Assembly: GCA_012845835.1 (NCBI GenBank)
Contig: JABAKD010000023.1
Coordinates: 11,564,427-11,628,426 of the forward strand
Direction: 5' to 3'
DNA: 64,000 bases
Origin: Undaria pinnatifida
Taxonomy: Eukaryota; Sar; Phaeophyceae; Laminariales; Alariaceae
Below are positions 53,591-64,000 of this stretch, in pieces. Each line of letters starts with the position of its first letter. Position 1 is the first letter of the stretch. The notes beneath the pieces are model-generated. The model was not told where the DNA came from. It saw only the letters and a program-made list of their open reading frames with translations, and ran no database searches. A program made the translations under genes and the position numbers.

Positions 53591-55130
53591 AAGGGATGCG
53601 CCAATGGTGGGAGCCGGGGAGAACGAAGGACGGCCTGAAAGCCGATCCAGGAGGAGCGCCAGCGTCCTCGGCGCCTTTCTCGGAGCTGGCTAGCGAACCG
53701 GAGGCGACGTCATGGGCCGAAATAGACCCGACGGAGGCGTTGGGGCGGAGAAGGGGTCGATGGATTGTTTTGGTATGGTCCGCAACGGTGAGTTGCCGAA
53801 AGTATTTCCAGCGAATCGCGGTGCATGGGGCAGGAGGGAGGGGGTTTGAGCCCACCCAAGTCAATGCCTAACAGGAAGGGTGCACGGTTTGCGCGTCGCC
53901 GGTGGATGGGGGCGGATAGTGATGGTGGGTCGAAATGGAGGGGGAACTAGCCCACCCAAAACGATACCCGGGATGGGATGCTGACATCGTTCGACGTGGG
54001 CAGCGAAGAGACCGTGGAAGGGCCCGGTTTCTGGCTAAAAAGGTCCCGTACGTACCAGGCTCGGGAGGTTCATGAGCCCGGGCAAAACAAATATAACAAA
54101 CTCGGAAAAAGAGGGCGGTGGAATGGTAGAGGTGGGTCGTAGAGGAGAGGTAGCGAGCCTACCCAAACCGATAGTCGGTTCGAAACGCTCATACCCGGAA
54201 AAAAAATCAACTCAAACTCAGAAAATGGGAGCGGCAGGATGTGGTGGTGGGTTGGGAGGGATGGGAGAACGAGCCCACCCAAGCCGATGCTCGGCTCGGA
54301 GAGGTCATAGCCGGAAAGAAACAAAACCACAGGTTCTGATGGTAAACCTATGGGAATGATAGGGTAGGGGGGGGGTGGCGACAGGGGCAACACGGAGATG
54401 CCTTCAGGGACAGGGAGGGGTTGCCTAGGTTCAGGTGGTGAACCCACAGGGTTGTTGGGGCAAAAGGGGGGTGGCGGTATTGGTGTCAGATGGGGATTCG
54501 CGACCGTTGGGTTGGAGGGGAACTGTTCGGTGTTCACTGGCAACGGAAACAGAATCAGTCGATAGTCGTCCGTGGTTGTGTCGTGGAGGAAAGCTGAAGG
54601 GACGCTGGTGTCAAGGATCCGGTGAATGGGGGGGTAGCTAAATAGCTGGGTTGGGAGCGATAAACCGCGGGTTTGTTGTGGTTGGGGAAACCAGGGCACG
54701 CTGGTGGGTTAACGGAAAAGCTGGCCGGGAGGTACCGTTGTAGGTCTGGTATAGGTGAGATGGTTTGGGCCAGGGTAGATGTGAAAAGGGGGGCGGTAGG
54801 GGGCCCAGCGTTTGTCGAAATGAGAACTGACCAGACCATGAGGAAAAGGGCGGTTGCTTCCTCCAGATGGTTGGCGGAGACCGGAGCAAGGCGGCTCTGT
54901 GGTAACACGTCGGGGTGCAGAACGGCTTGGGGGATTCGGCAGGTGCGCCTCGGTGGCAATGGAGGGGGCCGGGACAGAGGTGCTCTGTCGAAACCGGTCG
55001 CGTTGAAGGGGGGGCGCGGCAGAGTTGTTTTGTCGCGATGGAAAGGGTCGGAACGAGGTCGGTAGTAGGAGGGTTCGGGGAGAAATGCCGAGACCGAAAG
55101 GGGATGACTCGTTTGCAACGCGGCGTGTTA
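53591..55130. repeat. G-rich degenerate ~120-bp repeats
   Basis: Units marked by GAGCCCACCCAAG or similar at about 53850, 53948, 54155 and 54270, each followed by CGAT..(C)GG..CG and GGTCATACCCGGAAA-like text. Plus strand G-rich. Frames on both strands are not credible. Confidence 0.6.
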
Positions 55131-56290
55131 GGGAGAAAAGGCGGCTGCCAACCGAATAAAGCGGTTATTGCTTCTGCCTATGGATGGGATTGCCAGTCTC
55201 GGGAGTACCGTTGCCGAAGCTAGAGATACGAACTGGGAGGGCGGTGGTTGATGTCAAGGGTCGTTGGGTGGTGGTAAGGGGGGAGGGGGGCGGGGGGGTA
55301 GGAGAGAAAATACAGCTTACTCGAGGGTGACATGTGAAAGTGAGAGGTGGTGGCCGTAAACAGACGCCCAACAAGCGACGGCAATGTGCGTAGCAGTTGT
55401 GGGCGAGTATTTAGGAGTGCTGAACCCTATGCGCGATAAAAAAGAAGGCACATACCGGGGGGGGAATGGAAGACACGTGTGGCCATGGATTGCCCAGAAA
55501 TTCGCTAAGGATATACCTGGTACCCTCATACGAGTCAAGTTGGAAAGTAAAAGTGAAGACAAACAGCATACATATAATGTATATACGGTAGTAGCCTGTA
55601 CAAACAACGAAGACTTGCATTTACCTGAGCAAGAATGGAGGAATTCTTCAAGAGGGGAGGGGGAGCGTCAATCCCAGGGCCCAGCGAACAGTCCCTTGCC
55701 TCTCCCATCACGTTGAGGAACAGGAGTTGAAGCTCGCGCACCAGGCAAGCCCTCTTTAATGCCCGCTGCCGCTGTTACGAACGCAGTGGAATATACAGCA
55801 TAATTCAGAAATGGTTATGCGTAAGCATGATGTACAGAGATGCGGTGTGCCAAGGGGGTAGGGAGAGGGGGGGGGCGGTGTGCGGAGCGGGTAGGGAGTA
55901 GGGGGGAGGGGCGTGCGCGGAGGGGGGAGGGAGAGGCGGGGGGCGGTTATTGGTGGGGGAAAGAGGGGGGGGGGCAGGTAGCAAGCCCTCATGAGTGCTC
56001 GGTGCTGTTGGCCAAATGGTGTGGGGAATAATAGGCGGCATGTTCGTAGCGGTGTCACGCACGAGCATCATATATCGTAAGGTATGGAGACTATTAATAG
56101 GCGACAGGCGCTCAAAAATGCTCGGTGGCGCTAGTAGGAAGGCAAGGAGAGGGATAGCGTGTTCGGGGAAGACACGCGTTAGTGACCAAAAGCGTCATAC
56201 CAGGTAAGCGCTAGTGATCAAACGTGTCATATGACGGCAGTGACACCGACACTCGTTGGTACCGTATCATACTGTTCAAAGCGGCGGGCT
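55131..56290. other. no gene seen; G-rich patches
   Basis: G-rich blocks at 55270-55300 and 55858-55980. Small frames only. Confidence 0.4.
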
Positions 56291-56384
56291 TCCTGATTGT
56301 GCCGGCATACACCAGCACAATATAATGGCACTATCCGGGGCACCCGCACTATTGGGAAGAGGGTTACTATAGATAGTTCCTGTC

Positions 56385-56665
56385 GTGCTAGGCGATCTCA
56401 CAGGCACTATAGAGAGCAGCCGCACTATTCAACCAGTAATATACAGAGTGCAGCGGCACTGTTCAGCCGTTACTATAGAAAGCAGTGGCACTACTCCACC
56501 GGCACCATACAGAGCGATGGCACTATTCAACCGACACAATACAGAGCAGTGGCGCTATTCAACTGGCACTATACGGAACAGTGGCATTATTCAGTCGGTA
56601 CTGTACAGACCAGTGGCACTACTCAACCGGCACTATATAGACCAGTGGCACCATTAAACCGGCAA
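56385..56665. repeat. 32-bp tandem repeat, about nine units
   Basis: Unit like CAGTGGCACTATTCAACCGGCACTATACAGA, 32 bp. The six units from 56480 keep exact length while sequence drifts by 15-25%. It keeps a 154-codon frame open (56297-56761), which is probably incidental. Confidence 0.85.
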
Positions 56666-56761
56666 CATCGGGAGACCCTCACTATAACACGCACGACAAC
56701 ACACCCCCTGAGACAAATTTCCGAGCCGGTTTTCTTCACAACCAGGGCGGACACTCAATGA

Positions 56762-57039
56762 AATTCGTGGAGTTGGCAACATCTGGTCGAGGACGTGCGC
56801 TACGATAGAGTTATCAATTGTCAGGATACTTGTAGTGCAAGAACGACTCAATAGGATATTTGGCTTTGTACTATATGGAAAGGTGGTTTACGAGGATACG
56901 AAACCGTCAGTACAGGCGGCTTCGACGCCTGTGCTGTGAGAGACTAATTCACTCTGTTTTTGTTCTACCCCCAACCTCTGGTCAGCGCTAGCTACTGCAT
57001 GATCTATCGCTGAAACGCTGCCAAGTTTCCCGACAGGTC
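56762..57039. other. no gene seen; upstream of a Copia gag
   Basis: Possible leader of the following Copia element; no LTR recognised. Confidence 0.35.
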
Positions 57040-58342
57040 ATGAGCCAACGTGGTAGTGTGGATTCAGAGTTAAACATGGCCTCCCCCTTCCGAAAAAGGT
57101 ATTCTCCGTTCAAGGTGGATCCCAACCAGGACCATGGTTTGATGGCATTACAACGATCGTTGATGTACGAGGACGGCCTTGGCAAAGTTATTTCATGCCT
57201 AGAGACCGCCCCAGCAGCACCAGAGGAGGATGCCACTGAGGTGCAGAGGGCGCAATATGCGAAGGAGAGTCGCCGCTTTGAATAACGGCAAGCTTTTTAC
57301 GAGACTGCTTCTAGCTACGGCTGATTGCCGAGAAGGATATGCTAGGGTTCCCGCTCAAATCGTACAAGCGTACGCACCGGTAGGAACAGCGGAATTCGGC
57401 GACGGTCGCCGTCATATGGCAGGCACTTGAAGCCACATTCCGGCCCGATATCGAATCTCGAATGCAAGAAATGCAAAATCAGGTGGTAAACTTGCAGGTC
57501 ACCGAGGCCGAGCAATTTGACCCTACCCAAGTAATCCAGGAGTTGCGCCGCATTAGCGTAGAGCTGGGAGCTCTTCGCTCTTCATGACAGCAGTTTCAGC
57601 ACGGAAAACTCATGCATTTTTCAGGGCACTCCCAGATACAACGTAATAAACATGAATCGCTAAAGACAGTGCTTCTTTGTGATAGGCAGCGTGATGGCAC
57701 TGCCTCCACGTTTGAAGACATGGCAGCTCGTGCAACCCCTTACCATGCTATGCAAATCCGAGAAAAAGCTACCATTACTGGAGGCACGGAACGCGGCGAA
57801 AACAGTGCAGGCAGTCACGAGCGTGCGCTGACGACGGCCACAAGCGAGGGATGCCGTAAGTTTCGAAGAAAATATGGTAGAGGTCAAGGAAGAGGACGTC
57901 GTGGGGACGGTAACACGCATGTCTCCTTAAGGGGAAATAACGAATAACAACAACGGCGGATATGTATGTCGATGAGCCCGAACAGGAACTCTAATAACGA
58001 TAATAGCTACGCAGGTGGAGCAAACGGTGGGCGCGGAAGAGGCCACGGTAACCAAAATTATGGTCGAGGAGGACGAGCACGTGGTCGCAACGACGGTAGG
58101 AACCACCACAGCAGATGCCATTACTGTCGGAACTCCACGGAGCACGGCTGGAATGACTTCACCCTCCGGCTCTCGCATCAGCATCAAGATGAAACGCAGC
58201 ATGCTAATGCTATACAGGCTAGTTCTTCAGATGAATCTATCTCACACGAATGGTGCACGACCACCGAGAACGCTGATTCGGAGAAATTTCAGGTCGTTAT
58301 TGGTGACGGTGCGGAACGTCCCCCGAGTAATGATGAAATATG
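57040..58342 (+). pseudogene. Copia-type gag
   Basis: Contains MALQRSLMYEDGLGKVISCL and downstream VWQALEATFRPDIESRMQEM, as in UBN2-type Copia gags, then a Gly/Arg-rich basic stretch (GRGQGRGRRGDG, GRGRGHGNQNYGRGG) and a CHYCRNSTEHGW knuckle. Fossil. Confidence 0.6.
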
Positions 58343-58480
58343 CAAGGGCCCCGCATGGGTAGGGCAGGGCAGCACTTCGAATTGTTCGATCCAATACTTG
58401 GTGAAGAAAACAAAAGCCACTACACACAATCATAGTCTGCGCGTTCGGTATGTAAGGTAATGCCAAGAGTTCGACATAGA
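58343..58480 (-). mobile_element. Helitron-like end fragment related to 16176
   Basis: CAAGGGCCCCGCATGGGTAG and GGGCAGCACTTCGA match the outer part of the 16176 end, and ATGCCAAGAGTTCGACA lies 118 bp inside (117 bp in the other). The hairpin is not preserved. It may mark the left edge of the insert in the Copia element. Confidence 0.5.
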
Positions 58481-59109
58481 CTAACAATCACAAAAATGTA
58501 CAAAAATGTACTACAATTAATAGCTACCGTTTTTTTTAATGAATCCGATATCGAGCTTTGTTCATCAGATTTCGATCGGATTAATCCGACCACACGCCGA
58601 CCGACCCTTTAGTCTGGCGACGAAACGTGTCGAGTGCGTTTCTCATGATATTTTACCTCAATCAAGCATTCGGGGCCAGTAAGGTGACTGATCATGTCCG
58701 CTGCGTGTTCTCTTCGTAGCCGCTGAGAGGCGCGCACTGAGCCAGCTTCTGAAACATACAATGCATGATATAATAGTATAATCTTGATCCGAGCCTCCCA
58801 GATCGACTGTCTGTGTGTTGTCTGATCGTGGAGAGACGTGCTGACGTTCCACGCGCGAAACACGGTGGTATGGCTGCCTTCGTCATTCGACTCCTCGAAT
58901 GCTATCGCAATGCTGCTGCTTGTTGCTAGCTGTGTAGATCGCTCACTCGTTGTAGATACAGCACGCGACTACAGCGCTTACGATTCTGACAGCTAATAAT
59001 TTCAAAACTCGAGTTTTTATAGACAAAAAAAACATGTCATTTTTGTCTGATCGCTCATTGGCCAGGATTCATACACAAAATAGACGTCACAAGGGCACAA
59101 TAGGGTCAC
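58481..59109. other. no gene seen
   Basis: AT-rich; a TCAGATTTCGATCGGATTAATCCGA inverted patch near 58566. Unsupported frames only. Confidence 0.4.
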
Positions 59110-60245
59110 ATGCCGGGATCGGAATCCTTCTACACATATAAAACTCCGACAACCCGAGGACGAACCCGGATGTCGTCCGGGTTGATACTTCTCCGCACGG
59201 TGTGGAAATCCCAATCCCACCGGCCGATTTTCTGGTTGGCCATAGTGCGCATGTTGAGCCAGCTCCACCTCGGAAGGATATAGGATCCCATCCCCGGTCC
59301 AGAGGTCGTTCCACATCTCTAAAACTTCTACGACCGGGGAAGCACACCGTGCTTTCTCGGGTCGACACCACGCTGCACGGGGAGGAAACCCCAACCCCGT
59401 TGGCTAGTCGCTGATTGGTTCGAGCTCAACCGCGCCGTCCTAGGCGGATAGAGGCCCATCAATGGGGGGTATTTCCGTCGCACACGGGGAAGATAGGGTC
59501 CCATCCCCGATTCATGAATCACCCGAATCTCTACAGCTTCAAAAACGCGGGAACAATAACGATGACCTCCCGTGTCGACACCACTCCGCACGACGTGGAA
59601 CCCCAACCATATTCGCTTACCGCTGATTGGCTGGGGCTCGGACAAAGCGGCAACGCCACCATGGGAGGATATAGAGTCCTGTGCTTGTTTCAGAAATCCT
59701 GACAAACCGGGGATGATAACCGATTTCTCCCGCGGGTCGACACAGCCCCGCACGATGGTGCTACAATCTTCTATTATTCACCTTGGCTTAACGTTGAGTG
59801 GCTGTGCAATTCGTAGAGCCAGGGACACCCGGGGAGGAGATATACTAGCAAACGGGCGGGGGGCGTTTCGACGAACCCGGTGAGGATAGGGCTCCACCGC
59901 CGTTCATAAAATCCTTCTATACCCCACCAACTCTAACCAATCGGCGGCGAAAACCGACTTCTCCCGCGTCGACATCACACCGCATGGTGTGGAAGCCTTA
60001 GCTAGCTGAGGTTCGTATACAACGCCAGCACCACAGAACAGGGTCAAATCCCGGTTCAGAAACCCTTCAACGTATTTTCAACTAGAAAAAAGGGGCAACT
60101 CGCGCTACTGCTGAATTTGATTCGTACACCCCAACCCCGCGGTACGCGGACATTTCATTTCACCCCTTGCCTCGATACCACTCCGCACAGTGTAACCCAA
60201 CCTTCGATTAATCGGCTAGGCCGGGGTTCGATAGAGGAAACCACC
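59110..60245. repeat. degenerate ~200-bp tandem repeats, six units
   Basis: Marked by GTCGACACCACTCCGCACG-like text at about 59181, 59361, 59575, 59738, 59967 and 60172, with GGTGTGGAA.CCCCAACC and GCTGATTGGCTGGGGCTCG parts between. Identity is about 65-75%. Confidence 0.75.
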
Positions 60246-60414
60246 ACTCACTAAGAAGTTCAGTGGGTTTAATGACTATCATCTCACACTGGCCTGTGAT
60301 TAGAGAAGTTTATACATGGACCAATTGCACAGTATACAGCAGTCGGTCCAGATCGAGTCGATCGGTGCAACTTTCTTGGGTATCGTATTGTTACAGCAGC
60401 AGTAATAAACTTCA

Positions 60415-60770
60415 CTTCTTTTCTTTTTCCCATCCCATGCATTGTGATGCTCGCACTACTCTCGCCCTCCCAGTGGTATATTTCAGACCCGGGGTCATGT
60501 AGCGGACTCCCCTCCCCCGTCCCTACTACGGTACATGCTTTACTTATCATCGCGAGAAGAATTCAGCTTTTTCTTCCCTCGACGATTCGAGTCGAACTGT
60601 ACCTACCCACGCTGCGAGGCGATTTCAGCAGTTAGTTGATCCTTTTTTTCTCATTTATTTCTGCAAATAAATAAAGCCAACAAAGCTCACAACGCGGTGG
60701 TTATTTAACTCAAGGACCAACGCTAGTATTAATAGTGTAACCCCACTAGACCACAGGGGCGACCGACCCT
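60415..60770 (-). mobile_element. tRNA-derived SINE, copy 2
   Basis: Minus-strand head CGCCCCTGTGGTCTAGTGGGG followed by TTACAC, a better preserved A box than copy 1, but a worn B box (TTGAGTTAAATAA). The body shares GTACCTACCCACGCTGC and CATCCCATGCATT (plus-strand forms) with 20316-20676 at about 75% identity. Together the two copies preserve the tRNA-like promoter. Confidence 0.7.
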
Positions 60771-60774
60771 ATAT

Positions 60775-60854
60775 CACTCACTGCCCCGGTCGCGTATCAG
60801 GTTATCCTCGACCCTGGTATAGGTCGATTTCGTGAGTTCGAATCCCCCCGAGTG
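60775..60854 (+). other. tRNA-like segment with B box
   Basis: GAGTTCGAATCCCCCCGAGTG near the end is a good B box plus acceptor-like end, and CACTC 80 nt upstream pairs with GAGTG. The D and anticodon arms do not fold convincingly. A tRNA relic or SINE head, not a working tRNA. Confidence 0.3.
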
Positions 60855-63059
60855 CGTACTCGCATAACATTTAGTGGGACTTTTCCTTGTGCACTACTTG
60901 ACTTGCGGAAAGCGCGAGAGCGTGAGTTAGCAACAATCGATGACAAATCGACGATACGTGGGTGCCGAACCCCACACGCCAAAAAAATGAAGGCAACGAC
61001 CGGGAGGGGGGGGGAAAGGACGACACCTGTGATCACGGCTGATATATCCAGAAGCTGGAAAGTAGAAGTGTGCCAAAAGAAAAACTGACTAGAAGAGATG
61101 ATCAATCAGCAAACAGCAGAAAGGAGCACGTCAAGTACAAAGCAACACCAACTTATTTGTCAGTTACGTACCAACACGACCGCTTGCACTTGGCCGGCAA
61201 ATGACCACAGCAACGGAGTCAGCGACCACAGCAACAACAAAGCACACCGCCTATATTTATCCAAAGAGTCTTCTCGGGGAAGAAACACCAAACGAATCAA
61301 CACCGCGACGAATGCATGCCACTCACTGGTTTCTTCCGTGGATACTGTCTACTTACTACGACCTTCGCGTGGCGCAGCTTGACAACACGAGGAACGATTA
61401 TTTTTCTCCTTGTTTTTTACGTCGAAAATGTATTCCCTGTTGTTCGGTACACCCTCCCCCCATGCCATAAAATATGTCACAGACAAAAAGCATGTTGTGT
61501 GTAATAGAGCATCGCTGGGTGCGGTCTTACTCGCACGTACCTATAATACTTGCACGAGAGTACAAACCATGTCGATTTGCTCGAACCTGTATAATACCAC
61601 CCTCGAGGTCCCGGGGACGCAGCCACTCGCAATGCTGCTGTGTGGCTTTTTCTGGGGCAGTAATCGTAATCACTACCACCCCCCCCGCGTTTTAGTCATG
61701 CGTTTGCTTGCCACGTCTATATCATATTTACGCGTACCTACCGAAATTCAATAAATGAATACACAATGATACATACCGCAGTACCATGCGGATTTTTTTT
61801 CTGTAAATATTATTGATTTTGGGACAAAATATGACGCCAATTTGGAAATAATGTCTTGCCAAGTTTCATTTTATTTACCTCTCCATACATAAAGATCCGA
61901 AGAATAACTGGAGAGTACCGTTCGAAATACAAAATTTTGCGCGTTTCTCGCTTGTATTGCTCAGCATCCATCCGCGTTAACGTCGTCAAGGTACTGAACA
62001 GATTTACCAGCAACAACAACAGTCAGTAGCCAGCGCAATTCTTGCAAACACACAACAAAGCGTTCGAAACATCATTACTACCTTGATAATCACACCTACC
62101 TTTATAAGAGCATCCACGTTTTGATTGTGGGGATAAATATACATGGAAGTAGTGTGGGATATTTATTATGCGGTCCTGAAAGATGGATCGTCGATCGTGG
62201 ACCAACATATACGGAACGACTCTTTGGAGCGGCGACGAAAAAAACTGACAAGACATTGTTTCTCGTACTGCGATTTTTGAAAGCGATCACTCGTTCGTTG
62301 TGTATATTTTCAAAAAATATATATGGTCTGGTCTGTTTTGTTGTGTTCTCGTACCCGGTGCGCTAGCATTTCACTTGCTTTATACCTTGATTAATGGTGA
62401 TTGTTTGGTTTACTTTGTCTCACAGTCTGTGACCACATAATAATAAGTTGTATCTCTCTAGGATGAAGAATCACCACGGACACTAGGTGTAATGATGCCG
62501 TTGGGTACGGAACGACCCCCCTCGAAGACAACGAACGCTCGAACAAAGGTATTTAACCGTGAAATCCTATATCGAACAGCAACGACACAGCAGTCGTACG
62601 ACAATAGGCCAAATGCTTCGAGGCGTAACCATGGAAAAAGTGTGGTGGGGACGAAATAAGAAGCCAATTAATTTGGAAATGATGCCAACTTGGAAATAAA
62701 TGTTTTCTCATATGTTTTTCCGTTCAAGCTCTGCATAATTATGCCAAGATCCAAGAATAGCTCGGGCGTATACCCGCCCGAAATACAAAAATGTATGCAC
62801 TTTTCGCTTGTCTTGCTCAGCCCACGTACCCGATCCCGGCCAGGTGCGAAACGGATTCGGCAGGGCGAGGGGCGTTTGAGCCGCCTCCCGAAGACGGCGC
62901 TCAAACGAAGCTATTTGCCGAGAATTCCAGTTCCGAGAATCGCATACTGAGGCCGAGACGGAAAAAAAGTCCTCACCGAATCCCCCCCAAAAAGAATGAT
63001 CATACATACATTTATGAACATGCAACGAATACGAAGGTGTAGGAAGATATCGCATTTCC
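60855..63059. other. repeat-derived, no gene seen
   Basis: Holds a degenerate ~135-bp duplication (about 61838-61966 and 62668-62822, both ending in CGCTTGTNTTGCTCAGC) and, at 62415-62490, a stretch shared with 2087-2140 (GTGACCACA..., TCTAGGATGAAGAATCA, CGGACACTAGGTGT). Confidence 0.45.
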
Positions 63060-64000
63060 GGGAATGATGGAAATTGGAACCGGCACGACCGCTGGTTATA
63101 CAGCAGGGCTCATTAATACAGCAGCGTCAAACCACATGGTGACCGCCAAATCCCGGCTTTCTATTCATACTGTGAATAAAGTAAACTGCAGTGTCCGTAT
63201 AAAATGGCCATGCGGCCTGTCGAGCGCAGCATCGAAAGGTACGCTCTTGTTTCGTATTCGAAATGATAGAGATGAGGTGGTACCGATCAACCTGGCAGAG
63301 CTTGTTCCCAATCTAGGCGCGGGTGTATTTTCGATCGGAGTGCGCCACGGAAAGGGGATGAAGCTCGATTTATTGTCCGTCCCTCCTGTTCTACGCCACG
63401 GCAACCACGCGTTTCCGATCTCGGCGGAACTCCCACGGATGTATGTCCTCCACATAGTGCCGGATGCGCAACAAACGCAACAAAACATATTCCACACAAC
63501 AGTGGACGCAGATGTTTCGCACCGAAGGATAGGTCACTGTCACCCGCGCGCATTGAAACAGCTAGCTGAGAAGCCGACAACAGGGGTGAAGTTTAGACGC
63601 AGTATCGAAGAAAGTGAACGCAAAGTCTGCGCAGTTTCCAAAAGCAAGAAGAGCGGACACACTCCCTCTGATCGCCCCCGCTCAAGTACACGGCCTGAGC
63701 TCGTCCATCTTGACCTATGGGGGAAGCATCCCGTCGTTTCGTACGGGGGCTGTCAATTAATTGCCGTGTTCACGGATGACATGTCGCGTATGAGATGGGT
63801 GGTGCTGCTAAGCACGGAAGACGAAGCGTCTGATGCCCCTAAAGCAAGTGATTCAAGATGCTCCTGGATGTCGCTGATGAAGGGATCTGCACTGAAAATA
63901 TTACGTGCGATGGGGGCGGTGAATTTAAGGGAAGATTTCAAGCGCTTGCAGCCACTTGGAATCCCGATCGACACCAACGCACCGTACATCCCTCAAGGAA
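63060..64000 (+). pseudogene. Copia-type protease, GAG-pre-integrase and integrase start
   Basis: Recognised by INTAASNHMVTAKSRLSIHT (protease region), HRRIGHCHPRALKQLAEK (GAG-pre-integrase) and ELVHLDLWGKHPVVSYGG with IAVFTDDMSRMRWVV (start of the integrase core). Continues past the window. Fossil. Confidence 0.75.

Larger units (their letters stand above)
57040..64000 (+). mobile_element. Copia-type retroelement fossil, element 2 (continues beyond window)
   Basis: Parts in order: gag (57040-57950), zinc-knuckle region (about 58100-58170), then, after a repeat-filled insert (58343 to about 63060), protease-like sequence, GAG-pre-integrase and the start of integrase up to the window edge. 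More degraded than the element at 21 kb, so older; several breaks. Confidence 0.7.

Noticed and set aside
48000-56700. Remnant of a giant virus or Polinton in the gene-poor block
   Set aside because: No capsid, ATPase, polymerase B or integrase motif could be read in any frame; degenerate tandem repeats explain the sequence better.

Overview
The window is eukaryotic nuclear DNA from a repeat-dense accessory region. Evidence for a eukaryote: GT-AG introns with pyrimidine-rich acceptors, Pol III-type tRNA-derived SINEs, Copia-type and DIRS-type retroelements, Helitron-like elements, and many micro- and minisatellites. GC content is mixed, with GC-rich retroelement blocks. The combination would suit an alga or another stramenopile, for example a brown alga, but I cannot place the lineage from sequence alone.

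Layout. 1-4.6 kb: a cluster of one terminal-inverted-repeat (TIR) element family; one copy holds a second DNA transposon with a perfect 7-bp target duplication and a zinc-finger gene. 4.6-8.4 kb: short repeats and a small DIRS-type tyrosine-recombinase fossil. 8.36-14.11 kb: a tandem duplication of a ~2.85-kb unit with a GGTGC pentamer array, a conserved terminal exon and very long G tracts. 14.1-16.2 kb: dispersed ~200-bp repeats. 16.2-19.7 kb: three copies of an undescribed Helitron-like family, two direct and one inverted, which form a large palindrome; a fourth copy is at 26.9-27.9 kb and diverged ends lie at 16.18, 32.69 and 58.34 kb. 20.3 and 60.4 kb: tRNA-derived SINEs. 21.1-25.9 kb: a Copia-type element with unusual ends.

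28.2-32.1 kb: the best host gene, a cysteine-rich protein with exons in matching phase. One internal exon has been duplicated by a 1.4-kb tandem duplication in a way that makes the two copies usable only alternatively. 33-36.4 kb: degenerate repeats. 36.8-45.0 kb: a DIRS-order fossil (RT, RNase H, tyrosine recombinase) split by a 2.26-kb insert holding a minisatellite and a Helitron-type protein fragment. 45.35-48 kb: a second DIRS fossil. 48-56.7 kb: nearly 9 kb of degenerate tandem arrays with strong strand asymmetry and no recognisable genes. 57.0-64.0 kb: a second Copia fossil that runs off the window, interrupted by a ~4.7-kb repeat-filled insert.

Almost everything here is explained by transposition and tandem duplication. 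Apart from the gene at 28.2-32.1 kb and a duplicated terminal exon at 8.9 and 11.9 kb, host coding sequence is sparse. All family names rest on motifs read by eye; no database search was done.
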